Shown here: one piece after another, positions 11,112 to 23,528 of the stretch
Layout of the letters: each line of letters starts with the position of its first letter
How positions within the stretch are numbered: the stretch's first letter is position 1
Origin: Selaginella tamariscina
Lineage: Eukaryota > Streptophyta > Lycopodiopsida > Selaginellales > Selaginellaceae
Direction: 5' to 3'
Assembly (NCBI GenBank): GCA_003024785.1
Contig: PUQB01000409.1
Coordinates: forward strand, 62,001 to 126,000
Length of the DNA stretch: 64,000 nucleotides
Notes under the pieces: model-generated
Seen by the model: only the letters and a program-made list of their open reading frames with translations
Database searches by the model: none
Told to the model about the DNA's origin: nothing
Program-made: the position numbers and the translations under genes

Positions 11112-11165
11112 AGCCCAGGCCTCCTGGGCCCCAAGCCTCCAAAAATGGCAACACTCTTTTCTCGG
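11112..11165. repeat. Right terminal inverted repeat and target-site duplication
   Basis: The right end carries GCCTCCTGGGCC and AAGCCTCC, the inverted counterparts of the left end, and closes with CAACACTC. The second TTTTCTCGG (11157-11165) follows, and after it the flanking duplication resumes (AATATGGGGGCTGC, as at 23710). Confidence 0.75.
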
Positions 11166-12207
11166 AATATGGGGGCTGCACGCAAACGAGGAAATTGTAT
11201 TAGTATTAATTAATTAAAATTTAATTAACTGATAAATATTAAAAACTATGTATTTGAAAAAAACTTATATATACCAAATGGTGTATATAGATGAAATGCA
11301 TTAATTTTGAAAGTCTTTTTTAATTATATCCTTTAAATACATATAAAATTAATAAAATAATTAACTTAATTAATTATAATTAAAAAAGGGGCTAAATTGT
11401 GCCATTGTATTAACCCCGTAGGCTAGCTGCCCTAAGTGTACGTTAAGGAGACACCTTGTGAGAATGGAGCTTGATCAATGGGTCCTCATCCAAATCAATT
11501 GCCAAACACTATTAGTTCTTCGCACTACATTGACCTAATCAAATATGTACTTGAATCCAATTACCAAGTCTCGAGTACTAGCTTTCATAAGCTTACGAAG
11601 CGAGAAAATTAATTATTATTCTAAGATATTCTATTCATTCAAAACTATCCTCCTTGTATGGTAACACATTTTATAGTTTAACGTTTTCCCTGACGAAGAA
11701 CAGATTAACTGATACTGTATAATATCTTAGAAAAACTCTCAAAAAATCTTAAAGAAAGTTTGTCTGTAAGTACATTATAAACCCCTCCGGATGAATTTTT
11801 CCTACCTTGCTCTCGCTGATGATTTTTAGAAGTAGAGAGGATGCAATTGACCAGTTTTTCGCTGGATTCAGATGCCTAAACCAGTTGATGAAAAGTTTGA
11901 ATTTTGGGCGGGAAATTAGCGTGGGATCTTTGACTCCGAAAATTCAGGAAGACGAACCAGCTGCCATCGAATCCTCCAGATCTGCTGGAATCTAGTCTTC
12001 TCCACATATTCAGCAATTCGTCACTTCTGAACGTAGTTTGCGAGCTTTCAAAGCACGTGGAGATTCCCAAACGTGGGCCTTCCTTGTACGAATTATTAAG
12101 AAATATAAAACATGCGTTCTTTATTGTAGTTGATTACTTGTTTACTGCATACCTTAGGTGAAGAAACGAATAAGCATCAGTGGACTGTTGAAATGCCACG
12201 TCTTCGT
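11157..12207. other. Duplication remnant and AT-rich spacer
   Basis: Sequence 11157-11446 is the far end of segmental duplication copy 1. The rest to 12207 is AT-rich and shows no conserved coding sequence. Short frames at 11807-12070 on both strands look like chance. Confidence 0.6.
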
Positions 12208-13686
12208 TTACACTTGTTTCAGGGTTCTGCTTTGGTTCTTCTTTCTTCCTGTGAGCGGATCCTTAAGTGCAGCAATGAGGCCACACAGAGCAGATTCAAC
12301 ATTGTCTTCACCGCCATTCTGCACAAGGATTTCAGTAACATCTGCAGGTGTGATTTCGATATCATCTACTACAGACAGAAGTTTCTCAATCTCCCCAAAC
12401 AGCTCATGCTGTTTGATTCCCAGATGCGTCCATGCTAACACTTGAAGGCCTCGAAGGTGACAAATGAGAGAGGGATCTTCATATCCATCCTTCCAGGTCT
12501 TAGCAACGCAGGATCAAGCTTCTCCACATGATTAGTGGTAAATATGATGATTCTCTCACTCCCACAGCTTGACCACAGGCCATCTGTAAAGTTCAATAAT
12601 CCCGACAATGTTACCGTTGCTTATTCTTTTCTTTTTCTTCTTCTCCGTGTCGTCGCTATGTTCAGCTTCTTCGGCGGGTCTCCTCTCTTCTCGAGCTCGA
12701 TACTGCAGTCGATGTCCTCTATCACTATCACTGACTTGTTACCTATGTCCATGAGAAGCTTTCTCAGCTGGCCATTGCTTTCAACTTCAGTAAGCTCAAG
12801 GTCGTATACATCATACCCTGTGAAGTTTGCAATAGCTCCAATCAGCGAAGATTTCCCAGTCCCAGGCGGTCCATATAATAAATAGCCCCTCTTCCATGCC
12901 TTGCCCTGGCGTCTATATATCACAAAGATTAAGTAAATAGAACTTACTTTAAAAATTAGACACTTACTTGTATGCGGCTCCAGCGTTCATAAACTTTGTG
13001 AGGTCCCTCATTAGCTTCTCCTTGAGCTCAGAAACCAGAGCCATGCTTTCAAACGTTGATGGGTGCTTGAATGGTACTGACCTCCAGCTCTTAAACGACG
13101 ATGACCAGTCATGCTGATCTCGCTTAGTATTTGTATAGAGAAGCTTGTCCCGTTTTCGATGCTCCGTCTCCTTGCCACAGTTTTGTATGTGCTCCAAATA
13201 CAGCGGTAGTACTGTATACTTATGCCTCCGTGCAACTGTGAGTGTGAAAACATTCGTGTTGTCGCCCTTACTTCGTGACCTGTAGTCTACGTAGAAAATA
13301 TCTGAATTCCTGTTTTTGTCACTCTCTCCGTGGTTATCCCGGTGAATCCACCAGAATGTGACACCCTGAAACGTATCGGCAATTCTCTCCCTATTGGTGA
13401 GCTCATATCGAGTCTCGCTCGCATTCTTGGGGCAGTGCAGCGTTTATTTGAGCAAATGGCTTTGCCATATCAGCGTTGTGACGTAGAACTCTGCCTTGTA
13501 CAGCTGGTTGTCAAAGCCGCCAGAGAATTCGTGAATATGGACATGGACGTAATAGGAAGTCAGCCATCTCATATACTCCCATACAAAATCTAGAATCTCT
13601 TTTGGCAGAATACCTCTTATGAAGGCCATAGTCGCCATGAAAAAGCCAATGCTTGCGAATCCATGTCCGCTGAACAATGAATCCAT
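12208..13686 (-). pseudogene. BCS1/AATP1-type AAA-ATPase, disrupted
   Basis: The protein starts at 13686 (MDSLFSGHGF, with a membrane-spanning N-terminus FFMATMAFIRGIL) and follows the plant AAA-ATPase-associated layout. It has HPSTFESMAL, then Walker A in YLLYGPPGTGKSS, Walker B in VIVIEDIDCS, and [19 protein letters not shown], ending at 12208. A short intron (about 12914-12970, GTAAGT to ATAG) splits AAYK from RQGKAWKRG. Two in-frame stops are visible, at 13444-13446 and just before the TLSGLLNF motif at about 12618. A one-base loss in FEAFK-VLAW near 12430 shifts the frame. Family members sit in mitochondrial or ER membranes and act in stress responses. It is probably non-functional, unless some lesions are sequence errors. 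Confidence 0.75.
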
Positions 13687-13689
13687 CTA

Positions 13690-14270
13690 GCCTCTAGCTT
13701 CTTGAGTATTTTGCTGTTGTTGCTTGCTAAGTAAGCCCTTGATGTTTCAGGTATCAGCTATACTGGAGGATGGTTCTGCATTTTTTGCAGCTTGTCCCAC
13801 CTAGCTCAACTGAAATTCAACGATCATAGTCATATTTTATGGCATGTTCAGCCGCCCAAACAGTCGCCACTGTAGCAACTGGGCCAGGTTGGTGGGATAT
13901 CAGTGTATTTTTAAACGATAGATTAACATTTTTAACAACGTTATTTTCAAGAGATGGTCCTATTGAAAAAGAACAACTTCAAATACATGATTTTATGAAA
14001 TAAAAACAATCATGTCCTGCTTATGAAAAACTTGTGTCACCACTAATTAAAGAAAGTGATAGTATAATCAATAAAATGGTTCTCACATCAAGTTTCAAAA
14101 AAGGACATATTCAAAATACAAATATAGTACGTGAGAGTTGGGAATATAGAATGTGTATATTATATTCTTATATCATCCCCTCCTCTCACAAGGATGGAAA
14201 GTAGTTAGGGTTTTTTGGTAAATGAGCCTGAATTCGAAGGAACATTAGAAGGAGGCACCGGTGGATTTAT
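13690..14270. other. Spacer with an unidentified decayed reading frame
   Basis: Between the ATPase and the gypsy element, roughly 13900-14220 on the plus strand reads as one frame with few stops (for example FLNDRLTFLTTLFS, PAYEKLVSPLIKE), then a shifted stretch with EFEGTLEGGTGGF. I do not recognise the family. It may be part of a mobile element or an organelle-derived insert. Confidence 0.3.
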
Positions 14271-15921
14271 AGGTGACATAATTTATTTATGACCTCGTTA
14301 CACGAAATGCTTTAAGCATTGCACATGCACAATTTATATAAAATTGGAATTGAATGTTGTGCCGAACCTCATAAACTTACAGCCTTACCTGCCATAACAC
14401 TCGATATGGTCTCTTCCTTTAGCAAGGAACTTTTGGGTAAACCACATATTGTAAGCTTGAGAAAATGAATAAGTACTAGCTCATCCACTTTGTACTCGAT
14501 GATGAAAATTATAATGTTGTTGTTGTCCCACTTGTACGCAACTTAAATGTTCTGTAAACTCTGCTCAAACCAATGGAATAATGCTCGTCAAATACTAATC
14601 TTAGGACCTAGCATCAATAGCTCGTGGCAAGTGTAATGTAGACACAACTCCAATAACACCGGGTCATGACTATATAAGAGCTTATATGGTGAAATACTAA
14701 CTAAACTATGTACTTTAAAATATAAGCATATCAGAGAGATAGCAAATAATCATCCCAATCCGAATGTTGAAAATTTATGTATTTCATGATTATTTCTTTG
14801 AAAGTTCTGATGAGTTTCCACCAACTACCTATTTGAGGATAATAAGTACTTGTGAAAGTGTGGTGTATTCCCAGTTGAGATGTTAAGACACAAAAGTCTT
14901 TAGTCATAAATGCAAGATCATTATTTAAGAGAATGTGCTCTGGACAAAAATAACTTGATTAAGGAGAAATAGCTAACAACAAAAGTAATCACACTAGCAA
15001 GAGCACCAACTTCCACCCAATAAGTTATGCAATCAAAAGTGATAATAATACTCATTATTAGAAATCAATTGTGGAAAAGGTCCCATCAAATCAAAACTTC
15101 ACCAACTCAAATGGATGAAAACTATAATGGACTCAATTGTCCTTTTGAAGTACAATAGAGAGTATTACGAGCTTGGCACCACACATAACTATGCACATAC
15201 CAAATCACATCTCTTCAATAAAAAATTTGTGTAGCTTCTTAATCACACAATAATGTCCCATGTGCCTATCGAGAACAGGAGAGTCATGGTAAGTGTGGAA
15301 GAAAGACCAAAGGCACCACAATTACAAATGATTATCTGGATCAATCCCTACAAATAAAGAAAGTCATCTTGAAGGTGGTATTGAGAATGTAAGTGCTTGA
15401 ATAGCAAGTCATTAACAAGTAATACATGATTCTCAAACCTATCACGAAGCCTTCGAATCCATGGCCTAACCTTTTAAACTTCACAAACCTTATATAAAGA
15501 AGGCAAATCCAACTTTGCACTTTGCAAATATTAAATGTCAAGCATAACAATTGTTAATGGCACCGAATCTTTGTTCAGAAAATCCATTGATGTTGAAACA
15601 ACTAACTTTTTAAAAACAAATGAAGAGAGAGAAGGTGGAAGAGAAGCTCGAAAAAGAGTGTCAACATCAGCCATGAAACTCCCTAGGCAATAAACAACTT
15701 CAAAGTTATAAATTTAAAGTTTCAAGGCCCACCAAATAGTACAGTTAACCAAGTTTTTTCGCTTCAATAACAAAGTGACCATAAATAATCGCCTTCCAAT
15801 AGCGTCCGAGAACCATGTAAGTAGGCATGGAGCTTCTCAAAACCCCAAACTGCGCTAGACACTCATTCTCTATCGTGGAGTAGTTCACCTTTGTTGGTTC
15901 AACGTACGACTATTGTACGTA

Positions 15922-16075
15922 ATGGATGACGTTAACCAAGCTCCTACTCTCCTGCATCAACATGCCCCCAACGGGATGACGTTGACTAGGCTCATACTCC
16001 ATCAACACTCCCCCAATGGGATGACACTGACCAGGCACACTCATACTTTCCTACATTAACACGCCCTTGAGACCA
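15922..16075. repeat. Minisatellite inside gypsy copy A, about 49 bp x 3
   Basis: Three diverged units begin GATGACGTTAACC, GATGACGTTGACT and GATGACACTGACC, each running through a CTCCTACTC/CTCATACT and ATCAACA segment into CCCCCAAYGG. Confidence 0.75.
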
Positions 16076-16831
16076 ATGTCAAAGCATCCATGTGCAAGAT
16101 GAAGGGATAAGTGTAACAGAACTAAAGGAGTCGTCAACATCTCCTTAAGATCTGCAAGCGCCTACTTGCAATCCTTAACCAAACTATAGATGATGTTAAT
16201 GACTTCAGTAATGCCTACAACGGTGCAATACGATTAAAAAAGTAACAAAAACAACCAAGATAGTACACACACTTCGATGTAGGAAACTTCAGAACTACAA
16301 CAAGTTTATTAGATTGACTTGCAAACCTTCACAGAAAATGTGGTAGTCAAGTAATGGTGTTCTTGGATTCAAAACACACTTAAATTACTTTATCTTCAAA
16401 CCAACTTTTTACAACCGATTCAAAACCTTGTGTATATCATAGACATGCCTCCATTCCTTTTGAATGGATTACAATTGTTGATAAAGTCGGAAATCACCTT
16501 TAACATATCATAAAAGAACCTCGTTCATCATATGTTAGAAAGTCGCTAGAGCATTGTTCAAACTAAAAGGCATCACTAAGAACTTATATAAGTCAAATGG
16601 TGTCCGAAAAAACAGTCTTGGAATGTCCATGTTGGCCATCAAAACTTGTCAATATTCAAAGGCGAGATCTAACTTGGATCAATGGCTCTACCCTAATCAA
16701 TCCAAAAGATCTGCAATATGAGGAAAGTAGATAAAACATCTAAAATAGTCACATCGTTCATAGGCGATAATCGATACAAACCGAATGCTCTCATCCAACT
16801 TCGTCACAAGATAAGAGTTGCACGCCTAAGG

Positions 16832-18503
16832 TGTTAGAGTTTTAACCCGAAGGGTTAACGTGGCTACGTGGCGCCAAGTGGCCATGTCGTCATCACCCTG
16901 TGTGAGCAATGCTAAGTTTTCCAAGATATCCCTAAGAGTCTGAGTCAAAGGCCCAATTAAGTAGAAGACTTAGAGTCCTACCCTAAGTCCTCTAAAATGA
17001 CCATCCCCTGAACCCTAGAGGATAACAGAGTAGACTTTAGGATCCTGTTTTAGTAGACCTAGACATGCTCATGCCCTAACCTCATTAAGGAGATGTGCCT
17101 TACACATACCCCCGTGACAGAGCTAAAGCATCGTCACTTACCCCTTGAGGAATCACCCTCATCCAGGAGTACAACCCCTTTAGGGCGACAAGGGGTACCC
17201 TGAACACGACTAACCCTTAAGGGTTTGAGTGGCCAAGTCATACCCTAGACCTAGGGCTAGTACTTAGTGAGGACACGAGTATGCGCCGTAGGCGGACACG
17301 AGTGTTCTGCTAAGCAAACTCCCTAAGGCTAGGTTTGGATAACTTAAGTACATGACCTTGCGAGTGCTCATGAAAGGGCTCTAACAGCTTAGGTTGTTCA
17401 ACCCCTGGATTCCAAGGAGAACACTCCCCTAGCCAAGTGTGCCAAAGCACACCTAGTTACAACCTAACCTCCCTTGAGCGGATGCCCAAGGCTTAGCACC
17501 CTAGTGCAAGCACAAGCATGCCTGTTTGTAGAGTATCCAACCCCTTGGCGACAAGCCCATGACACAACCCCAAAGGGCATGCCTCGGGCATTGTATCGTA
17601 TGTTTAGCCCAGTGTCACATCTCCATGTGACACTGCCTTCCATGTGTGGCTATCATGCCATAGCCCTTAGATTCAAGAGTTGCACCAAGTGCCACAAACG
17701 TGGCTCCTAAATGCCAACTCTAGAACCCCTCAGTGAACCCTCAGGAACTAGGTAACGTGAACCTGTCAAACAAGATCCCACGCCCACAGTTGGACAAGGA
17801 CACGATGTGCCTTGCTTGGCCGTGAGTGCTACACCTAGCTTGACGTGGAGGAGGAGGCTGGAGACAAGCCTCACCTCTGCCTCTTGGAACGTGCATCCGA
17901 CAAGACCTCCCAGGCATGGATTCGCCAACGTTAAGGGTAAGCTACCCCAAGGTGGGACGTACCCCTGTCATCTGGAAGTTAGGGCGGCACAACAGAGGGT
18001 TGTGCCTTGACGACACAAGCTAGAGCTTGCACCGGGAGAAGAGTAACGAGCTCAGTCATGAACCCAGAACCCTCACTCCTACATACTCTACCTTATTTAT
18101 GTGACAGAGCGCCCCCCCCCCCCCCCCCTGTTTTCCTATTTACATAAGTGGGCTGGCACGGAATCTCATTCCTAGAGGAAATATACTTGGTGAGTAATTA
18201 ATGACTCATTAACCCCTAAACCTTAAATTTGAGGGGTTTAGGGCGTGGGGTTAGGGCAACCCTAGGGTTAGGTCAAACTTTACCCACCGACATGCCAAAC
18301 TCACGAGTTTTCTAGATGGAAGTGCTAGCTTCACCTAGAGTTTCTTGCAAATACTTAATAACACCTAGCCGGACCATCACTAAATATCCAAATGCACTAG
18401 GCGAACCTATTTTTTCTACACCTAGGGCTTATCAACATAGTACAGTAGATAACAACAATCAACCTCCAAAGTAAAAGGTCGAGTCATAATAAAAATTATG
18501 ACA
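16832..18503 (-). mobile_element. Solo LTR (1.67 kb) nested in gypsy copy A
   Basis: The block runs from TGTTAGAGTTTTAAC at 16832 to ATTATGACA at 18503, so it has TG...CA ends on both strands, and it is flanked by TAAGG and TAAGA (5 bp, one mismatch). An inverted copy lies at 27374-29084. A TATA box seen clearly in that copy (CCTATATAAGG) places transcription on the minus strand here. A C-homopolymer of about 20 at 18112-18130 lies next to the decayed TATA region. No internal retroviral genes are present, so it is best read as a solo LTR left by recombination. Confidence 0.7.
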
Positions 18504-20300
18504 TAAGAACTTTGAGATTACTAAATAACATTCTTCTTTAACATCTTTTTAATATTTACATGTAAGATCTTGAGCTCCTTTGGTGATCAATGCTGAATAG
18601 GTACCTTGATTGGCTTAACATCCTTAGATAGAATAGGGTGATGTGTTGTAATCTTGATCCCAAAGGACAAGTCAAAGTCAAAGAGATCAGTATACTTCTT
18701 CTTAAGCTAATCAATAATTGCATCACGATAATTATTTAAGGGGTCTAAAGAAGAGCATGAAGAAAAGACAACATGAAGTAAAGGTGAAACAAAAGTGATT
18801 AAAACAGAGATAAAAACAAATGTATGAAGTGGAATAAAGTTATAGGAATTGAAGAAGAATGAAGGAGAGTCAAACAAGAGGGATACTTTTCAAAGTTACA
18901 CTTAACATAATTATGAATTAATCAATCCATATCAAGAATAAGGTCAAAAGCTTGACTCAACATCACCCACAAAGATTGAAATTCAAGTTCACGACTATCC
19001 ACACAATTAACTATGTCAGTCTCATCCCGTAAACAAGCATGAGTGTGTTTGTTATCATAAAGAATGAAGACTGGTTTTGCCACACGGCGCAAATGAAGAC
19101 GCTAATGTGTAGTAACAAATTAAAAAATAAAAGACAAACTTGAGCTTATATCAATAAATACTAAAAGAAAACCAAAATGTGTCATGAAAAATAAAAATTA
19201 AATGAATTGTTACTGAGTGCACTCTCAAAAGAAAGATAAAGGAGTCATCAACTTATTTGCATGAGGACCCTCCTTTAATGTGCAATTCTTCATTTTTTAC
19301 ATCAAAAACTTCCATTGTAATGGCACCAACTAGATGTTGTTGACACCAAGGCCTCCACCCTGAAAATGGAAGATGTCAATCGGGTTTGGGAAACGTTGAC
19401 AGCAATGATACGTGTGTTTAATCTTATTACACACCCAACAACGGATTGCATGTCCAAGTCTACGACCCTAATCTTGTTTTGGTACACGGGCATCAATAGC
19501 ATCAATCTTCATTGGAGTAGGGCCATCCCAACATGAAGTGGAACTAGAACACACAAAGTTGCAAGTGGGAGAGGCAATATCTCATATCATTATGCCAGCA
19601 GTAAAGCATTATCAAGGGTCATTGCATCATCGACTCAAATGGCTCTTGACGAATACAATGCAATTACTGAAAAGCATCATCACAGTCGTTAACATGTTCA
19701 AAATGCGCATTTTAAGACCACTGAAAGAGTACTCTAATCCTCACAAGTTGCTACATCTAGACATTATACCGTTGCAATGCCGTCCCTTGAAGACAAGTAA
19801 GGAACTCGTGTAAATACCAAGAGGAATGATATGTGGTGATCATTATAAAGTGATTAAACTAATGATATACATCATCCCTAAGACTTCCATAGAAGAAATA
19901 AGACCGAACTTGAGAATTTCGTAACAAGAGCATGAGGAGTAGTGCCATGTGTTATGAATACCGTCATTAATTGAGTCTGATTGTTCAACTGCACTGCATA
20001 GCATATAGCAATTACATAAGTAATTACTCCATAAACAAAAGATTCTCTTGTTGTGCAACTATGTAAAAAATAAATAAATAAATCTATATAAGTATGAGAC
20101 ATATTTAAACAATGGAAAAACTAGATTTAAAAAGACAAGAAAGATTTAAAAAAAAAAACATAAATCCGAGCATTCCATGAACAACTAAAAATGCCCTTCA
20201 ACTCTACCAACGTGAGATATTAGAATATAAAAATATCTAAAACCCTAGCTTATATATAAGAGTGAAATTTATCAGAGATTATAAATTATGAAAGCATTAA
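18504..20300 (-). pseudogene. gag/protease region of gypsy copy A
   Basis: Degenerate coding sequence, parallel to 29085-30720 in copy B. The zinc-knuckle segment around 19302-19505 has lost its cysteine pattern, and many stops and indels are present. A frame at about 18640-18700 corresponds to the protease to reverse transcriptase linker. Confidence 0.6.
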
Positions 20301-20698
20301 CTTTGTTGTAAATAAATACTTAAGTGAATCTAAATTTTATAATTTATAAAAATTTATAAGTTATTGGGGATAAGTTATCAGCATCGATGTAGAAAGACTA
20401 TTTTAAATTTAGATAGTAGTAGCAATAGATTCAGCCCAAAAAGTAGCAAGCAAACCCAAACCTGTTGGAATTGAGCATATTACAATGATTCACGCTCCAG
20501 CTCCTTACCTTCTGCTCTTAAATCAATACAAGGTAAAGCTATACAAAAGTACCTACCATGAGCATGTTGGAATAATATCCTATATAACATGAAAATGCAC
20601 AGTAACAAATCGATTAAAAACATGGAAATTGTATGGACATTAATAAAAATATTGTATACAAACATACTTGCGATCGGCTAGGCTAATACTAGCAACAT

Positions 20699-23528
20699 TC
20701 ATTTCAATCTCTTCATTGCACCATCAATGAGTTCTTCCATGGTGTTCGTATGCCTAGTTAAGCCAAACTCTCCAGAAAAAGTGTAAAAGTTCTCCACATC
20801 TGATATAGTATCCCTCATTTCTCTTAGATTAACTTGAAGTTTAGTATCTTTAAACTCGGTAATCCAGCTCCCGTCCTTCGACATAAGCACAGTAGCAAGC
20901 TCGACAGCATACCTTCTCACACGTAACAACTTGTTTAAAGGCGGAGGTCTTGAAACAATCCCTGTTATTCTCTCGGCTAGTGCTCTAACTTCAACCTCTA
21001 ACTCGTTGCTTTCAAAATATGGTACTGTTGCTGCAGCAGACCTAAAGCCGCCTCCAGCTCCTTACCTTCTGCTCCCATAATGAACCTTAATACCTGTCAA
21101 TAATATGCTTTTAATGTTAATCATACTTATTATTGTGTGTTAAACTAATGACCTTTGGAGTTGAAGTAGCAATCTGCCTTGCTTCACTTTCATCTAGATA
21201 CATGCAAAGGTGGCGGAGAATCTTGGCCGCCCGCATTGCTAGTTTAGATGGGGAGTTTAGTTTTGTGATTATCTCCTTTAAGGTCTTCTCATCGCCTCCA
21301 CACATTCTAAAGCAGTTGTGAGGGCTCCTCAACGCCAGAATACTCAATGCTTCACCCGCCTTCACACACAAGCGAAGCTCTTGGTGTGTTGTTCCTATAC
21401 AACCTTAGAAATTATACAAGTTTCTACACATGTTCATATATCATATACATACGTGCGTATATATGTGTACCTGAAAACAAGAACAATTCCAAGATATTTC
21501 TGATGATTCCGCCAGTACTTCCTATGTTCTCTCGTAGTGAGTTCTCTAGAGCAAGATTGAAAAATATCAATTGTTGTTTCTCGAAGAACAGGAAAAAGTT
21601 GACAATACTCAAGAATATTCCTCAAGTTCCGGATTGTAAACACTACACTGGCTACGTCTTCACGCAGTACTCTACCTGGATAACCAGTTGTCATTGCAAA
21701 TAGTCTTAGAAGTTGAAGAGATTTCTTCACTACCTTGCACCTGCACGCACACACGCATATGTAAGTTCAGGATATGCACAGATATTGTAGACATAAAGAA
21801 AGCTACCTATTTGGCTGCTCGAGTTCCTTGCCGCTTTTGAGTTCAATCAAGCCCACTAGAATCGGAAGTAATCCTTCAGTGTTTGCAATTTTCACACAGT
21901 TTCGATGCTCTACAGCTATTCTTTTGAGAATGCAAAGACCAAGAAGCTGAAGATCTTCATCAGCACCTGCTATATAGAAAATTTCATTGTCTGTGTGTGT
22001 GAGAGAGAGAGAGATTATGCATACTAGAATATGGTGTAAGGAGTGAGACTATGTTTTCAAGAGCTCCAGCAACTGCAACAATCCTGAAGGAGAGACTCCT
22101 TTGACGTGCAACATGGGAAATGATACATGCTGAGACTAGACGAATCTCTCTTTCACGATCCTCTTTCCAGTTAAGCATTTCGATAAGCAGCTTGACTACT
22201 CCAGGTGTAGTTCCAATCCGTCTCGTTGTCTTGTCTGCGTCTTTCCGGCTCAGAAATCCCAATAGGAGCGATGCCCCTCCTAGCTGCTCTTTGGCATCAT
22301 TCTCCTGATTTATAAATATAATTAAAAAATCAGAAATGTTCAAGGTAAGGGTAAAAGTAAACAGTTATTGACATAGCAATTACCTGTATATCATCAATTG
22401 CATAAGTGAGTAAATCCATATTCAGTCCATCAAAGACACTACCTTTCAGACATATAGAATACACTTCGTAAAAGAACCTCTTGATGTTACCAAGTTGGTC
22501 ACACTTCAGCCGATCACATTTGTGTTGACACTCAAGACTAACATTTGCTATTATTTTCTTATAGCTCATCTGATATTCCCAGTAACCTCGTTGAATGATG
22601 AAAATTACTGTTTCAGCTAACACAAGAGAATAGAAGATTTTGATGGCATCTTCCTGATTCTTGTTGACATGATGGGTAGGCTTTGGCTTGATAAACCTTG
22701 CAACTGATAATCCAATACAAACAAGGGCTGATCCAAGCTGCATGTATATTAGTTAGTGTATATTGAAATGTCTTAGTATATATATATGTACTCTACTTAG
22801 ATTATCCCTGTATATTGGTTAGCTTAGGACTGAATCAGAAACACTATACACTTTTGTCGACCCTACGTTTAAGCATTAATTTTACCTGCATATAATATAA
22901 TAACAAGCTGATCCGATCGGCAGTGAGGAATGTTGCATACGGCACGACGAATACCTTATGCTGATTAACTTCTGTGTCCTTGTCCTGGTTACTTCTTCCT
23001 TGATATTCATTCTGGTTAGCAAAGATGATGGACTTGGTGTGATCTAAAATGGACTTTGCTCGATCTTTAATCGAGAGTCGCGGTGCTGCTTGTTGCCATT
23101 CCAGTTCATGACTCCGGCTGAAGATCCGAGTACCTTCCATGGCAAATGGATTGTATATACAAATGAATTTAGACTTAATAAGAATAATAATGTTTTTCTG
23201 CATTATATTTGACACTTACGATATACAAGAACATACCTTCTGTAAGAAGCAACACTGAAATGACCCAGAAGTCATCACTTTCAAGGCTGCTAACAAAGCC
23301 TCCCAACAAAACAACAGTTGCCCATACAAATGCCAAGACGCCTAATCCACTTGCAGCCTTTTCAAGTATAGCAAGCCTTAGAGCTACAAGCACAAGTGCA
23401 CTTTCAGGCATTGGTATAAACACTTCAGAACCGTGTTCTTCCTCTTCTTGTTGTACAGATGGGGAAAATGGGGACTTAATAATTTCTGAACTTATGTTCT
23501 CATTTGATTCAATGTCGTAATTTGCCAT
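20699..23528 (-). CDS. BLE2-like membrane protein with ARM repeats (8 exons)
   Basis: The start is MANYDIESNE at 23528. Exon 1 has a Pro/Glu-rich head, then ALRLAILEKAASGLGVLAF and two membrane helices (TVVLLGGFV, WVISVLLLT). Exon 2 starts GTRIFSRSHELEWQ (about 23150-22888). Exon 3 has two more hydrophobic segments and RGYWEYQMSY (22740-22384). Exons 4-8 form armadillo-like helices: QLGGASLLLGFLSR, GTTPGVVKLLIEML, LQLLGLCILKR, VKAGEALSILALRS, LAMRAAKILRHLC. The last exon ends MEELIDGAMKRLK at 20699. This order matches the plant ARM-repeat proteins described as BLE2-like, whose function is poorly known. One probable one-base gap lies near 21040, just before SAAATVPYF. A broken duplicate lies at 584-2592. 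Confidence 0.8.

Larger units (their letters stand above)
2890..11156. mobile_element. 8.27-kb Mutator-like element carrying a transposase and a ParB-methyltransferase
   Basis: The 9-bp sequence TTTTCTCGG flanks both ends (2881-2889 and 11157-11165), as expected for Mutator-like elements, which make 8-11 bp target duplications. The termini are degenerate inverted repeats sharing GGAGGCT, GGCYCAGGAGGC and nearby bases. Both subterminal regions hold GAATATTC/TTCTAGAA arrays and the motif TGCCGAC. Inside are two divergent genes: a MULE-type transposase with a SWIM finger on the minus strand and a ParB-like/DNA methyltransferase fusion on the plus strand. Between them is an exon-like tandem array. 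The second copy of the flanking duplication lacks this insertion, which supports the boundaries. Confidence 0.85.
584..11446. repeat. Segmental duplication, copy 1 (interrupted by transposon)
   Basis: Sequence 584-2889 and 11157-11446 together match 21389-23988 in direct orientation. Matching landmarks are the GTTCCTATACAAC start and the CCCCGTAGGCTAGCTG end. Copy 1 contains an 8.27-kb insertion (2890-11156) that copy 2 lacks, so copy 2 preserves the near-empty site. Confidence 0.85.
14270..20300 (-). mobile_element. Decayed Ty3/gypsy retrotransposon, copy A
   Basis: Read on the minus strand, the order gag, protease, reverse transcriptase, RNase H, integrase runs from right to left. The clearest part is reverse transcriptase at about 16480-16830, with FPHIADLLD, SKLDLAFEY, FLVMPFSLNNA and HMMNEVL interrupted by stops. 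About 14800-14900 resembles the integrase C-terminal NTPHF segment. The 18510-20280 part is a diverged copy of gag/protease sequence found at 29090-30700. A 1.7-kb solo LTR (16832-18503) sits inside the reverse transcriptase. The element's own LTRs could not be delimited, so outer limits are approximate. Confidence 0.7.

Noticed and set aside
17474-18010. Short frames inside the solo LTR
   Set aside because: Present in a non-coding LTR. The inverted copy at 27.4-29.1 kb does not preserve them.
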